NCBI RefSeq assembly: GCF_022538055.1
Contig: NZ_JAKZAM010000002.1
Location: 62,001 to 126,000 of the forward strand
DNA: 64,000 nucleotides
Origin: Cognataquiflexum nitidum
GTDB lineage: Bacteria; Bacteroidota; Bacteroidia; Cytophagales; Cyclobacteriaceae
Direction: 5' to 3'
Shown here: piece by piece, positions 1-10,380 of the stretch
Position numbering within the stretch: position 1 is the first letter of the stretch
How the letters are laid out: each line of letters starts with the position of its first letter
Notes under the pieces: model-generated
What the model was told of the DNA's origin: nothing
The model's database searches: none
Seen by the model: only the letters and a program-made list of their open reading frames with translations
Program-made: the position numbers and the translations under genes

Positions 1-55
1 TATCCTTCATCCCTCATCCTTTAAAACATTCCTTTAATCTTTTGACCCAATTGTT

Positions 56-63
56 TACCTTTG
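56..63 (+). promoter_or_regulatory. possible -7 element upstream of purL
   Basis: The sequence TACCTTTG matches the Bacteroidota -7 consensus TAnnTTTG and lies 32 nt before the purL start codon. A TTTG at 41-44 is closer than the usual -33 spacing, so only the -7 part is convincing. Confidence 0.4.
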
Positions 64-95
64 TGGCTTCTTAAAAAAGGCTCCAAAAAACGCTC

Positions 96-3000
96 ATGAT
101 CCTCTTTTTCCAATCTCCCAAAGCCCTGATTTATGCTGTTCAGGCCAAAAACCCTCTCCCTCAACAAGATATTGACAAACTGAATTGGCTCTTTGGTGAG
201 TCCAAACAGATCCAGGCTGACAAAGTCTTGGGAAAATTTGCCGGTCCTAGAAAGGAAATGATCACGCCTTGGTCTACCAATGCGGTAGAAATCACGGTCA
301 ATATGGGGATTTTGGGAATCCAAAGAATGGAAGAATACTTCCCGATAACCGAAAATGACAGCATTGACCCGATGCTTCAAAAAGTATATGAGGGATTGGA
401 TCAGGATATTTTTGATATCCATTTGCAGCCTGAAAGAATCATCCCGGTTACAGACATCAAAGCTTACAACCAAAAAGAAGGTTTGGCCCTCAGTCAAGAA
501 GAGGTGGATTACTTGGAAGGAGTAAGCAAATCATTGGGTAGGCCTCTTACAGATTCAGAAGTTTTCGGATTCAGTCAGGTCAATTCGGAGCATTGCCGAC
601 ACAAGATTTTCAACGGTACTTTTGTGATTGACGGGGTTGAAAAGGACAAGACGCTTTTTCAGCTGATCAAGGAAACTTCCAAAAGACATCCCAATAAAAT
701 CGTTTCCGCCTACAAAGACAACGTGGCTTTTGTAGACGGACCCAAGGCACAACAATTTGCACCAAAAACACAGGATAAAGCTGATTTTTTTGAGACTGAA
801 ACCATACAAACGGTCATATCCCTCAAGGCAGAAACACACAATTTCCCGACTACAGTCGAGCCTTTTAACGGTGCAGCTACCGGCGCCGGCGGAGAAATTA
901 GGGACAGGTTGGCAGGTGGAACAGCCTCCATTCCTTTGGCGGGAACTGCTGTTTACATGACTTCCTATCCAAGGTCCGAGACTGGTAGAAGTTGGGAGAA
1001 AGACCTGACCGAAAGGAAATGGCTCTACCAAACTCCGATGGATATCCTGATCAAAGCTTCCAACGGAGCTTCAGATTTTGGAAATAAATTTGGTCAGCCC
1101 TTGATCTGCGGATCGGTATTGACTTTTGAGCATGAGGAAGACGGAAAATCCCACGGATTTGACAAAGTCATCATGCTGGCAGGTGGAGTCGGATTTACAA
1201 GGAAAGAATACGCCAAGAAAAACGAACCTAGCAAGGGTGATAAAATCATCGTCATGGGCGGGGACAACTACCGCATAGGTATGGGCGGTGGAGCGGTTTC
1301 GTCTGTAAATACGGGTGAATTCAGCAATGCCATAGAGTTGAACGCCATCCAACGTTCCAATCCGGAGATGCAAAAGCGGGTTTCCAATGTGATCCGCGCC
1401 ATGGCCGAGTCTCATGAGAATCCGATCATTTCCATCCATGACCACGGAGCCGGAGGGCATTTGAACTGCCTGTCTGAATTGGTGGAAAGTACAGGTGGAA
1501 CGATTCATTTGGACAAATTGCCGGTTGGCGACCCCACACTTTCTGCCAAAGAAATCATCGGAAACGAATCTCAGGAAAGAATGGGATTGGTGGTACATGA
1601 AAAGGATGTGGCTACACTTCAAAGGATTGCGGAGAGAGAAAGAGCGCCATTCTATGTCGTAGGTGAAACTACCGGAGACATGCATTTCAAATTTGAGAAT
1701 TTTGAAACAGAGGAGAAGCCCGTCGATTGGGATTTGGCCTATATGTTTGGAAGTTCGCCAAAAACCATTTTGGAGGATACTCCTGCAACGACAGATTACG
1801 AAGAGCCAAAATACTCAGCCAAGGAGCTGAAAACATACATTGAGCAGGTTTTGCAATTGGAAGCTGTGGCTTGTAAGGATTGGTTGACCAATAAAGTTGA
1901 CCGTTCTGTCACGGGAAGAGTGGCCAAGCAGCAGACCACGGGAGAAATCCAATTGCCCTTGAACAATGTGGCAGTGATGGCTTTGGACTTTACAGGAGAA
2001 AAAGGAATTGCAACCTCCATCGGACATGCACCCGTTGCGGCCTTGGCAAATCCTGAAGCAGGATCAAGGTTGGCGATTGCAGAATCACTCACCAACTTGG
2101 TTTGGGCACCGATTACAGACGGTTTGGCTGGGGTTTCCCTCAGTGCCAATTGGATGTGGCCCGCAAAAAATCCCGGAGAAAACGACAGGCTTTACCGCGC
2201 GGTGGAAGCCATTTCAGACTTTTCCATTGCTTTGGGAATCAACGTGCCGACAGGAAAAGATTCCCTTTCCATGACACAGAAGTATCCCGGAGGTAAGACA
2301 GTTTATTCGCCCGGAACAGTCATCATCTCCACAGTAGGGGAGTGTTCAGCTCCGAAAATGACTGTTTCTCCGGATTTGAAGCCTATTGCAGGAAGCAAGG
2401 TTTATTACATTGATTTTTCAAAAGACACCGCCAAATTGGGTGGTTCCAGTTTTGCACAGGTATTGAATACCATCGGAAACGATACACCGGATGTGAGGGA
2501 CAGCCAATACTTTGCGAAAGCATTTATGGTGATCCAAAAGCTGATCGAAAAGGGGGAAATTCTTGCCGGTCATGATATTTCCTCAGGAGGGATGATTACT
2601 GCTTTGTTGGAAATGTGCTTCCCATCCACCGAAGTTGGTCTGAAAGTGAAAACCGAAAGATTGGCTGAAAAGGACGTTGTCAAAGCTTTGTTTGCCGAAA
2701 ACCCTGGCGTACTGATCCAGGTGGCCAATCCGGAAAGAACGAGAGCGGTTTTGGAAAACCTTGGAGTTTCCTATATCTCAGTTGCTGAGGTTACTTTAAA
2801 TGGTAAAGTTGAGTTGCTCGGTGCTGACCTGACGCTGGATATAGTGGAAATGAGAGATACCTGGTTCAAGTCTTCTTACCTGCTTGACAAAAAGCAAAGC
2901 GGTGACAAACTTGCTTTGGAGCGCTTTACCAATTATAAAAAGCAGCCATTAGCATACAATTTTGGGGAAAACTGGAAAGGCACATTAGATGCTTTTGGTT

Positions 3001-3776
3001 TGAATCCATATAGAAAAGAAGCCTCAGGAAAGCGTGCCGCCATCATCCGTGAAAAGGGTGTCAACGGTGACCGTGAGATGGCTTATTCACTTTGGTTGGC
3101 AGGTTTTGACGTGAAGGATGTTCACATGACAGACCTGATCGCAGGACGTGAAAACCTCGAAGATGTTCAAATGATCGTTTTTGTGGGAGGATTTTCCAAT
3201 TCAGATGTATTGGGTTCTGCCAAAGGTTGGGCCGGAGCTTTTCTTTACAATGAAAAAGCGAAACAGGCCTTAGACAATTTCTATGCGAGAAAAGATACAT
3301 TGAGTTTGGGTGTTTGTAATGGTTGTCAACTTATGGTGGAGCTTGGGCTCGTTACGCCTGACCATGATGTCAAGCCAAAGATGCTGCACAATGCAAGCCA
3401 TAAGTTTGAATCAATCTTTGTCAATGTGAATGTTCCTGAGAATGAATCTGTGATGTTCAAATCCCTTTCCGGTAAAAGATTGGGTGTTTGGGTAGCACAT
3501 GGAGAAGGAAAATTCCAATTGCCAAAACCAAAAGACGCTTACCAGATCGGCATGACATACAGCTATGAGGGCTATCCGGGCAATCCAAACGGATCTGATT
3601 ATGCTGTAGCTGGAATTGTTTCCGAAGATGGCAGGCACTTGGCGATTATGCCACATATTGAAAGATCGCTTAAACCTTGGAATTGGCCGTACTATCCTTC
3701 CGACAAATCAAGCGACGAAGTCAGTCCATGGATAGAGGCTTTTGTGAATGCATTTAAGTGGGTGGGGAGACACTAA
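96..3776 (+). CDS. purL: phosphoribosylformylglycinamidine synthase, long fused form
   Basis: This 1226-residue protein is the fused PurL that converts FGAR, glutamine and ATP to FGAM in cytosolic purine synthesis. The synthetase part fills most of the chain, with AIR-synthase-type motifs such as KAETHNFPTTVEPFNGAATG and a second half-repeat with PTGKDSLSMTQKYPGG. The C-terminal class I glutamine amidotransferase domain shows LGVCNGCQ with nucleophile Cys1074, followed by AHGEGKF and PHIER. The length fits the gammaproteobacterial/eukaryotic-like large PurL, so no separate purQ or purS is needed. The ATG at 96 gives a natural N-terminus (MILFFQS). It appears to be transcribed alone. No defect is visible. 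Confidence 0.97.
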   Translation: MILFFQSPKALIYAVQAKNPLPQQDIDKLNWLFGESKQIQADKVLGKFAGPRKEMITPWSTNAVEITVNMGILGIQRMEEYFPITENDSIDPMLQKVYEGLDQDIFDIHLQPERIIPVTDIKAYNQKEGLALSQEEVDYLEGVSKSLGRPLTDSEVFGFSQVNSEHCRHKIFNGTFVIDGVEKDKTLFQLIKETSKRHPNKIVSAYKDNVAFVDGPKAQQFAPKTQDKADFFETETIQTVISLKAETHNFPTTVEPFNGAATGAGGEIRDRLAGGTASIPLAGTAVYMTSYPRSETGRSWEKDLTERKWLYQTPMDILIKASNGASDFGNKFGQPLICGSVLTFEHEEDGKSHGFDKVIMLAGGVGFTRKEYAKKNEPSKGDKIIVMGGDNYRIGMGGGAVSSVNTGEFSNAIELNAIQRSNPEMQKRVSNVIRAMAESHENPIISIHDHGAGGHLNCLSELVESTGGTIHLDKLPVGDPTLSAKEIIGNESQERMGLVVHEKDVATLQRIAERERAPFYVVGETTGDMHFKFENFETEEKPVDWDLAYMFGSSPKTILEDTPATTDYEEPKYSAKELKTYIEQVLQLEAVACKDWLTNKVDRSVTGRVAKQQTTGEIQLPLNNVAVMALDFTGEKGIATSIGHAPVAALANPEAGSRLAIAESLTNLVWAPITDGLAGVSLSANWMWPAKNPGENDRLYRAVEAISDFSIALGINVPTGKDSLSMTQKYPGGKTVYSPGTVIISTVGECSAPKMTVSPDLKPIAGSKVYYIDFSKDTAKLGGSSFAQVLNTIGNDTPDVRDSQYFAKAFMVIQKLIEKGEILAGHDISSGGMITALLEMCFPSTEVGLKVKTERLAEKDVVKALFAENPGVLIQVANPERTRAVLENLGVSYISVAEVTLNGKVELLGADLTLDIVEMRDTWFKSSYLLDKKQSGDKLALERFTNYKKQPLAYNFGENWKGTLDAFGLNPYRKEASGKRAAIIREKGVNGDREMAYSLWLAGFDVKDVHMTDLIAGRENLEDVQMIVFVGGFSNSDVLGSAKGWAGAFLYNEKAKQALDNFYARKDTLSLGVCNGCQLMVELGLVTPDHDVKPKMLHNASHKFESIFVNVNVPENESVMFKSLSGKRLGVWVAHGEGKFQLPKPKDAYQIGMTYSYEGYPGNPNGSDYAVAGIVSEDGRHLAIMPHIERSLKPWNWPYYPSDKSSDEVSPWIEAFVNAFKWVGRH

Positions 3777-3867
3777 ATGCTCCCACTAAGACACGAAGGC
3801 ACGAAGAAAAAGAAATAGAAATAGAAATCCCGCAAAGAAGCCGCTAAAAGATCCCACAAAGACACTG

Positions 3868-3898
3868 AGCCACAAAGAATATCATTTTCTTTGTGGCT
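3868..3898. terminator. hairpin after purL / before GxxExxY gene end
   Basis: AGCCACAAAGAA (3868-3879) pairs perfectly with TTCTTTGTGGCT (3887-3898) around a 7-nt loop. It sits between the convergent ends of purL and the GxxExxY gene, so it may stop both. There is no strong T-run, so it could equally be part of the CACAAAGACAC repeat. Confidence 0.4.
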
Positions 3899-3916
3899 GT
3901 TTATTGATCAAAGCAC

Positions 3917-4297
3917 CTATAAATACCCATCGATTTTTCGGTGGATTCCATCTTTTATCAAATTGACTTTGAAATTGATCAGTAATCCAAGCTTGATATT
4001 TTTTAATCGCATGTAGGTCAACAACATTTTATGGTGGACCTTCTCGATTGTTTCAACAGATTTTAATTCAATGATAAGTTTGTCATCTAAAATCAAATCT
4101 GTTCGAAATCCCCTACCAAAGTTCATTCCTTTGTAAGTCACAATTACCTTCTCCTGTCGTGTAAAAGGGATTTTTCTGATATTCAATTCATAAGCAAAAA
4201 TCTCCTCGTAAATACTTTCAATTAAACCTGGTCCAAGTTCTTTATGAATTTGATATGCGATATCTACCGCTTCGGTTGCCAATTCATTTTCCGTCAT
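3917..4297 (-). CDS. GxxExxY family protein
   Basis: This 126-residue protein carries the family's signature as GLIESIY near residue 24, plus the DLILDDKLIIELKSVE stretch that resembles a PD-(D/E)XK nuclease core (D, then E-x-K). GxxExxY proteins are common in Bacteroidota, often in many copies, and their function is not established. The nuclease-like reading is inference from the ExK motif. The gene is convergent with purL and lies inside a pair of CACAAAGACAC-type inverted repeats. Length is typical and the frame is intact. Confidence 0.85.
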   Translation of the reverse strand: MTENELATEAVDIAYQIHKELGPGLIESIYEEIFAYELNIRKIPFTRQEKVIVTYKGMNFGRGFRTDLILDDKLIIELKSVETIEKVHHKMLLTYMRLKNIKLGLLINFKVNLIKDGIHRKIDGYL

Positions 4298-4456
4298 GTT
4301 CCAAAAGGGATTATTAAGTTATTTCTTATAGCTTAGTTAAATATAACCTTATTCAATTAAATCAAAAATTCCTTCGTGCCTTTGTGTCTTTGTGGGCGAA
4401 AAAAATTTTGCGTCTTTTCTCTAAGGATTTGTGGGCTTTCTTTCTAATTTTATAGC

Positions 4457-5443
4457 ATGCTTTGGACTACTTCTTTTGATATCCCTGAGGGGGAAAGTAA
4501 GATTAATCATCACAAACCAATCTTTTCTATCGGTTCTTGTTTTTCTACCATGATCGGTGAGAAATTGGCCGAAAGAAAGTTTCCCATTCTCAATAATCCC
4601 TTTGGAACGCTTTTCAACCCCATCTCCATCGCCCAAGTAATGGAAGATGCCGCATTGGAAATGCCCATCAATACGGATATGATTTTGGTCAGGGATGGAT
4701 TGTACCTACATTTTGGGATGCATTCTGATGTGGTGGCTTATAGTCAGGATTCTTTGGAAAGGTTGATCCACAAAAAGCAGCAGCAGACCAAACAGGTTTT
4801 GGAAAATGCCTCTCATATCCTGATCACTTTTGGTACCGCCTGGGTTTATGAATATGGAAATGATGGTCAGGTTGTGGCCAACTGTCACAAACAGCCTTCA
4901 GATCTATTTGAAAAGAGATTACTCCACCCTGATGAAATCCAAAAAGCTTTTAGCGGTTTTTTCAATATTCTGAGACAGATCAATCCCGATGTACAGGTAT
5001 TGTTGACCGTCAGTCCTGTCAGACATATCAAAGACGGCATTCCTGAAGACAGGTTGAGCAAGTCCATCCTGAGGTTGGCGGCTCATGACCTTACCGAAAC
5101 CTACGATTTTGTGCAGTATTTTCCTGCCTATGAGATTATGATGGATGATTTGAGGGATTATCGTTTTTATAAAGAAGACATGATTCATCCCAACGCGCAG
5201 GCCGAAGGTTATATTTGGGAAAGATTCAAAACCGCTTGGGTTGATCCCAAGGCTTTCCCATTGATTTTGGAATTTGAAGGGATCAAAAGAGACCTTGCAC
5301 ACAGGCCATTCAACCCGGAGAGCCCAGCCCACATCAAATTTTTAGACAATCTTCAGAAGAAATTGGAACGATACAGCCGGGATTTTGATTTTTCAAAGGA
5401 AATAGACTTGTTGAGAAAACAGGTGCATTCTAGGGGGAAGTGA
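4457..5443 (+). CDS. GSCFA domain-containing protein
   Basis: The 328-residue product has the defining GSCF motif at about residue 26 (SIGSCFSTMIG), followed by FGT-type turns and a C-terminal IHPN motif (DMIHPNAQAEGYIWERF). This arrangement is that of the GSCFA family, related to the SGNH/GDSL esterase fold. The natural substrate is not known. No signal peptide is seen, so it should be cytoplasmic. It lies alone between the GxxExxY cassette and the DUF255 gene, on the same strand as both housekeeping neighbours. Confidence 0.9.
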   Translation: MLWTTSFDIPEGESKINHHKPIFSIGSCFSTMIGEKLAERKFPILNNPFGTLFNPISIAQVMEDAALEMPINTDMILVRDGLYLHFGMHSDVVAYSQDSLERLIHKKQQQTKQVLENASHILITFGTAWVYEYGNDGQVVANCHKQPSDLFEKRLLHPDEIQKAFSGFFNILRQINPDVQVLLTVSPVRHIKDGIPEDRLSKSILRLAAHDLTETYDFVQYFPAYEIMMDDLRDYRFYKEDMIHPNAQAEGYIWERFKTAWVDPKAFPLILEFEGIKRDLAHRPFNPESPAHIKFLDNLQKKLERYSRDFDFSKEIDLLRKQVHSRGK

Positions 5444-5824
5444 GGGGAGGTTGGAAGTTTGAAGTAGGAAGGAAGTTTGAATCAGAGTAAATTCTGGTGT
5501 TTTTGACCGTTGTCGGGTGACCGATGACCGATGCTTGGACTTGTGAAAAGTAGGTGTTACGGTTGTTTTCATGTTTTTCTAAAGAAAATGAATTCTTTAC
5601 TCCACGATCAATGACTTTCATGATTTTCCCTGAGAGTAGTGAAGACTCTATATTTAAATAGATTCTTCACCTCCGCAAGCTCCGGTTCAGAATGACGGGG
5701 CCAACCCGACAACCCAACAACTTGACAACCCGACAACCCGACAACAAGGACAACCACTACAACCATTACAACAACTACAACCATTATAACCATTCCAACC
5801 ACCACAACCCTTACAACCAACGAA
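5444..5824. repeat. gene-free stretch ending in G-poor AAC/ACC repeats
   Basis: The first part holds short near-repeats (GAAGTTTGAAGTAGGAAGG, GGTGACCGATGACCGATG). From about 5700 to the start codon at 5825 the plus strand is a degenerate run of CAACCCGACAA and then ACAACCATTAC units with very few G residues. A reading frame through it would give only Asn/Thr/Gln-rich sequence and is not a gene. The run ends directly at the DUF255 start codon, so it would form most of that gene's leader. Confidence 0.7.
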
Positions 5825-7852
5825 ATGTCCAACCGCCTCATACACTCCCAATCACCTTATCTTCTCCAACATGCCCACAATCCTGTCGATTGGTATCCTT
5901 GGGGAGAAGAAGCTTTAAATAAAGCCAAAACTGAAAACAAACCGATCATTGTCAGCATCGGCTATTCGGCTTGTCATTGGTGCCACGTGATGGAAAAGGA
6001 AAGTTTTGAAGACGATGCTACGGCTGCCATCATGAATGCCCACTTTGTCTGCATCAAAATCGACCGGGAGGAGCGCCCTGATCTAGATAATATTTATATG
6101 GAATCGGTACAGGTCATGGGCGTGAATGGAGGTTGGCCGCTCAATGTTTTCCTGATGCCGGACCAAAAGCCTTTTTATGGGGGAACTTACTTTCCCAACA
6201 AGCAATGGAAAGCATTGCTCACCAATATCGCAGATGCGTATGAAAAGCATTTTGACCAACTCGCTGAAAGTGCAGAAGGATTTGGAAGGAGCCTCAACAG
6301 GTCGGAGTTGGAGAAATATGGATTGGAGTCTGCCAAGACTGAATTGTCAAGTGAGGAGTTGGCTTATGCCATCAAAAAATTAGAGGATCAGTTCGACTTG
6401 GAATGGGGTGGGATGAACAGAAAACCAAAATTCCCCATGCCGGCCATTTGGTCTTTTGTGTTGGAATATGCAATCCTGAAGAAAGATGAAGCCTTGACGG
6501 AGAAAGTACTTTTTACACTTCGCAAGATCGGAATGGGCGGTATCTATGACCATCTTCGCGGAGGATTTGCACGGTATTCGGTGGATGGGGAATGGTTTGC
6601 ACCGCACTTTGAGAAGATGTTGTATGACAACGGGCAGTTGATGACGCTTTATGCCAAAGCTTATCAGGTAAGTGGCGAGGAACTGTTCAGGGAGAAAGTG
6701 ACCGAAACCATCGCTTGGTTGGAAGCTGAAATGCTTCAGCAGGAGGGAGGTTTCTTTGCAGCCCAAGATGCGGATTCGGAAGGAGTGGAAGGAAAATTTT
6801 ACACTTGGACGTCAGAAGAGTTGGAATCCATCTTGGCGGAGGATATGCGCTGGTTTGTGAAATTGTACAACATCAAATTCAAAGGAAATTGGGAAGATGA
6901 AGTCAATATCCTTTTCCAGACAAAATCATATGAAGAACTTTCCAAGGAAGAAGGTCTTTCAGTTTCAGCTTATGTAAACAGGCTTAACCGAATCAAAACC
7001 AAGCTGTTGGAGGTGAGGAATAAAAGGATTTATCCGGGTTTGGACGACAAGGTTTTGAGTGGTTGGAACGGACTTATGGTGGAGGGACTCGTTCAGGCTT
7101 ATCTCTCTTTGGGAGAGGAAAAAGCATTGAAGTTAGCCCTTGCCAATGGAAATTTTATTTTGGACAAAATGTACCAAGACGGGATTTTGTATCGGTCATA
7201 CAAAAATGGGAAAGCATATACTCCCGGATTTTTGGAAGATTACGCTGCGGTGATCAAAGGATTAATCTCCTTATACAAAGCTACTTTTGATCAGAAATGG
7301 CTACACACGGCCAAGGAATTGACAGACGTTGTTTTGGAGCAATTTTATGATGAGACTGACGGATTTTTCTTTTTCAATAATCCCACAGCTGAAAAACTGA
7401 TAGCCAACAAAAAAGAATTGTTTGATAATGTCATTCCAGCTTCCAATTCTATGATGGCAAGAAATCTTCAGGATTTGGGTCTGTATTTTTATGAAGACAG
7501 GTATCTTGAGATTTCCGAAAAAATGCTTGGATCCATGAAAAAGCTGATCATCACCGAACCGGGTTTTCTATGCAATTGGGTATCATTGTATCTGAGTACT
7601 TTGGTAGCAAAAGCAGAGATCGCCATTGTGGGCAAAGGGGCATTAGCGAAAGCAAAAGAGATGCAAGCCTCAAATTCATCCAATTTTGAAATTGCTGCGT
7701 CTGAAACTGTCACAGAAAATATTCCGCTATTGGAATACAAAACAGCGGATTCTGAAGGAAATGCCTTAATTTACGTTTGCTTCAATAAGGCTTGTCAAAA
7801 GCCTGTTTATGAAGTTGCCGATGCTTTGGCACAGTTTCCATCTTTAGCCTGA
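5825..7852 (+). CDS. DUF255 / thioredoxin-fold protein (YyaL, SSP411 family)
   Basis: The 675-residue protein opens with the classic [21 protein letters not shown] and a thioredoxin-like domain holding CHWCHVM (Cys50 and Cys53). A long alpha/alpha-barrel part with [11 protein letters not shown] resembles glycoside hydrolase or N-acylglucosamine epimerase-type domains. Family members include bacterial YyaL and the mammalian spermatogenesis-associated protein 20. Their activity is not settled and a redox role is usual speculation. The ATG at 5825 is the only start before the conserved N-terminus. The stop is 8 nt before the likely priA start, so the two are probably cotranscribed. Confidence 0.92.
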   Translation: MSNRLIHSQSPYLLQHAHNPVDWYPWGEEALNKAKTENKPIIVSIGYSACHWCHVMEKESFEDDATAAIMNAHFVCIKIDREERPDLDNIYMESVQVMGVNGGWPLNVFLMPDQKPFYGGTYFPNKQWKALLTNIADAYEKHFDQLAESAEGFGRSLNRSELEKYGLESAKTELSSEELAYAIKKLEDQFDLEWGGMNRKPKFPMPAIWSFVLEYAILKKDEALTEKVLFTLRKIGMGGIYDHLRGGFARYSVDGEWFAPHFEKMLYDNGQLMTLYAKAYQVSGEELFREKVTETIAWLEAEMLQQEGGFFAAQDADSEGVEGKFYTWTSEELESILAEDMRWFVKLYNIKFKGNWEDEVNILFQTKSYEELSKEEGLSVSAYVNRLNRIKTKLLEVRNKRIYPGLDDKVLSGWNGLMVEGLVQAYLSLGEEKALKLALANGNFILDKMYQDGILYRSYKNGKAYTPGFLEDYAAVIKGLISLYKATFDQKWLHTAKELTDVVLEQFYDETDGFFFFNNPTAEKLIANKKELFDNVIPASNSMMARNLQDLGLYFYEDRYLEISEKMLGSMKKLIITEPGFLCNWVSLYLSTLVAKAEIAIVGKGALAKAKEMQASNSSNFEIAASETVTENIPLLEYKTADSEGNALIYVCFNKACQKPVYEVADALAQFPSLA

Positions 7853-7860
7853 CCTACCTT

Positions 7861-10380
7861 TTGGAGAGTTTATTTGGTGATTTATACCCACAGGAAGACA
7901 GCAAATCCAACTTATTTGCGGACATCATATTGCCTGTACCCATCCCAAAGATGTTTACCTACAAAATTCCGCGGAGTATGGCGGAGCAGATCGGTATCGG
8001 TTTTCGGGTGATTGTTCAGTTTGGAAAAAAGAAGGTACTTACCGGCATTATCGGCAAAGTCCACCAAAAGCCGCCTTCCGCTTACGAAGCCAAACCCGTT
8101 CTCGATATTCTTGACAACCATGCTACGGTCAATCCATTACAGATCCGTTTTTGGGCGTGGATGGCGGAGTATTATTGCTGCCATATCGGAGAAGTGATGA
8201 ATGCGGCCCTGCCTTCAGGACTGAAACTCAGCAGCGAAAGCAAAATCCAACTCAATCCTACCTTTGATTCAGACACCTCTCCGTATCCGCTTGACGACAG
8301 GGAGGAAATTTTGCTTCAGGCATTGGCTGCCAAAGATGATATGACCTATGAGGAGTGTGAAAATGTCCTCGGTCTCAAATCAATCCATGGTATCATCAAA
8401 AGCTTGGTCATCAAGGAAGCCATTTTGGTTTTTGAGCAATTAAAAGAGAAATATACGCCCAAAGTTGAATCAAGAATCCGGCTTTCCAAAGAGTATGCTT
8501 CAGACAAGAAAACCTTGGAAGCCCTTTTCAACGATATCGCCAACAAACCAAAGCAGGAGGAAATTTTGCTCAAGTACCTGCAGGAAATCCCGGTGTACAA
8601 AAGTCCTGACCTCAACCAAAAAGGATTGGACAAAAAAGTAATTACCGAAGCTAACCTCTCGGTATCCTCCCTCAAGACCCTGATCAAAAACGGCGTGCTT
8701 GAAGAGTTCAAAATTATCATCAGCCGTTTTGAGGAGGAAGAGGGAAATGGAGAAGAGATTGTCCTTTCAGAACTGCAGAGCAAAATTCTTGGAGAAATAA
8801 AAATCCAATTTGAAGAAAAAAACGCCGTCCTTTTTCATGGAATAACCGGAAGCGGCAAAACAGAAATTTATATTACCCTGATCAAGGAGGTCTTGGCCGG
8901 AGGTTCCCAAGTATTGTTGCTATTGCCCGAGATTGCTCTTACCACCCACATGGTCGGCAGGCTCAGGAAAGTTTTTGGTAGCAGTATGGGAGTTTACCAT
9001 TCCAAATATTCAGACAATGAAAGGGTAGAGGTTTGGAATGGGGTTTTGAGCGGAAAAATCTCCTTTGTGATCGGCGCAAGGTCTTCTATATTTTTGCCAT
9101 TTGATAGCTTGGGAATGGTGATCGTCGATGAAGAACATGAGTCATCCTACAAGCAGTTTGATCCTGCGCCGAGATTTCAGGCAAGGGATGCGGCGATCAT
9201 GCTTTCCTGGATTCACCAAGCCAAAACTTTGCTTGGGTCTGCGACGCCTTCCTTTGAATCTTTTTACAATGCCCGAACCAAAAAGTATGGCTATGTGGCT
9301 TTGGACAAAAGATACGGAGAGGCACAACTTCCCGAGTACCACTTGGCGGATATGCTAGTGGACAAAAAGAAAAACCTACTGAAGCTTGATTTTACGAGAT
9401 TACTCAGAGAAAAAATCCAGGAAGCTTTATCCAATCAGGAGCAGGTTTTGATTTTCCAAAACAGGCGTGGCTATGCGCCTTATATAGCCTGTGAAGATTG
9501 TGGATGGATTCCAGAATGTGAACATTGCGATGTCAGCCTGACTTACCATCAGTTTGGGGAGGAGATGCGCTGCCATTATTGTGGGTTCAAGGAGAAAGTC
9601 CCGCATGCATGTCCTGCCTGTGGAAGCAATAAATTGGGAGCGGTTGGCTTGGGGACAGAGCGGATCGAAGAAAGTCTTTCCTTACTTTTTCCTGAAGCCA
9701 GAATCGCAAGGATGGATTTGGATACTACCCGAAGCAAATACGGATACCAGCAATTATTGGAAGAATTTGGAAGCGGTAACATTGATATATTGGTCGGTAC
9801 CCAGATGATTACCAAGGGTTTGGATTTCGATCGTGTCACTGTTGTAGGAATCATGGATGCAGACAGGATTTTGTATTTTCCGGACTTTAGGGCCGGTGAG
9901 CGTGCTTTTCAGCAAATCACCCAAGTGGCAGGCCGGGCAGGACGGCGGGACAAAAAAGGTTCCGTCATCATCCAAACACGAAAACCTGAGGAAGCCATTT
10001 TTGGACAGGTGATTTCCGGGGATTACAAGAACTTTTATATTCAGGAAATGGGGGATAGGCAGCGGTTTTTCTACCCTCCTTTTGTCAAAATCATCAAAAT
10101 CACGACCCGGCATAAGGATTATAAAATTGCAGAAAAGGCCGCAAGACATCTACATAACCTGATGGGCGAAATCGATGTCAAGAAGATCATGTTGGGGCCG
10201 GAAAAGGGATTGGTCGGAAAAATCAAGAACCAATACATCTTCGAATCCATCGCGAAGTTGGATAAATCAGGAAATGCCCAAGCCCAATTTAAACATGATT
10301 TGCTCCAGCTTTTGGAAGAAATGCAGGTGCATAAGGATTTTAGAGGAGTGAGGTTTGTGGTGGATGTGGACCCTTATTGA
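7861..10380 (+). CDS. priA: primosomal protein N' (replication restart helicase)
   Basis: The 839-residue superfamily 2 helicase has an N-terminal DNA-binding part (ADIILPVPIPKMFTYKIP). Walker A is GITGSGKTE near residue 327 and the DEEH box lies near residue 422. A zinc-binding insertion with eight cysteines (CEDC...CEHC...CHYC...CPAC) spans about residues 543-585, and helicase motifs V/VI include TQMITKGLDFD and QVAGRAGR. PriA reloads the replisome at stalled forks. The first ATG in frame lies inside the conserved N-terminus, so the TTG at 7861, 8 nt after the DUF255 stop, is the likely start. Confidence 0.95.
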   Translation: MESLFGDLYPQEDSKSNLFADIILPVPIPKMFTYKIPRSMAEQIGIGFRVIVQFGKKKVLTGIIGKVHQKPPSAYEAKPVLDILDNHATVNPLQIRFWAWMAEYYCCHIGEVMNAALPSGLKLSSESKIQLNPTFDSDTSPYPLDDREEILLQALAAKDDMTYEECENVLGLKSIHGIIKSLVIKEAILVFEQLKEKYTPKVESRIRLSKEYASDKKTLEALFNDIANKPKQEEILLKYLQEIPVYKSPDLNQKGLDKKVITEANLSVSSLKTLIKNGVLEEFKIIISRFEEEEGNGEEIVLSELQSKILGEIKIQFEEKNAVLFHGITGSGKTEIYITLIKEVLAGGSQVLLLLPEIALTTHMVGRLRKVFGSSMGVYHSKYSDNERVEVWNGVLSGKISFVIGARSSIFLPFDSLGMVIVDEEHESSYKQFDPAPRFQARDAAIMLSWIHQAKTLLGSATPSFESFYNARTKKYGYVALDKRYGEAQLPEYHLADMLVDKKKNLLKLDFTRLLREKIQEALSNQEQVLIFQNRRGYAPYIACEDCGWIPECEHCDVSLTYHQFGEEMRCHYCGFKEKVPHACPACGSNKLGAVGLGTERIEESLSLLFPEARIARMDLDTTRSKYGYQQLLEEFGSGNIDILVGTQMITKGLDFDRVTVVGIMDADRILYFPDFRAGERAFQQITQVAGRAGRRDKKGSVIIQTRKPEEAIFGQVISGDYKNFYIQEMGDRQRFFYPPFVKIIKITTRHKDYKIAEKAARHLHNLMGEIDVKKIMLGPEKGLVGKIKNQYIFESIAKLDKSGNAQAQFKHDLLQLLEEMQVHKDFRGVRFVVDVDPY

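Larger units (their letters stand above)
3782..4396. mobile_element. GxxExxY gene bracketed by 25-bp inverted repeats
   Basis: The left arm at 3782-3806 (begins CCCACTAAGACACGAAGG) and the reverse complement of 4372-4396 match at 23 of 25 positions. Between them lie the GxxExxY gene, a further CACAAAGACACTGAG copy of the same motif and a hairpin. The 615-bp block therefore has the shape of a small mobile cassette. No transposase is inside, and target-site duplications were not recognisable. That it moves is inference. Confidence 0.5.

Noticed and set aside
5692-5922. Plus-strand frame rich in Asn, Thr and His
   Set aside because: It is a reading of the tandem repeat and runs out of frame into the DUF255 gene.
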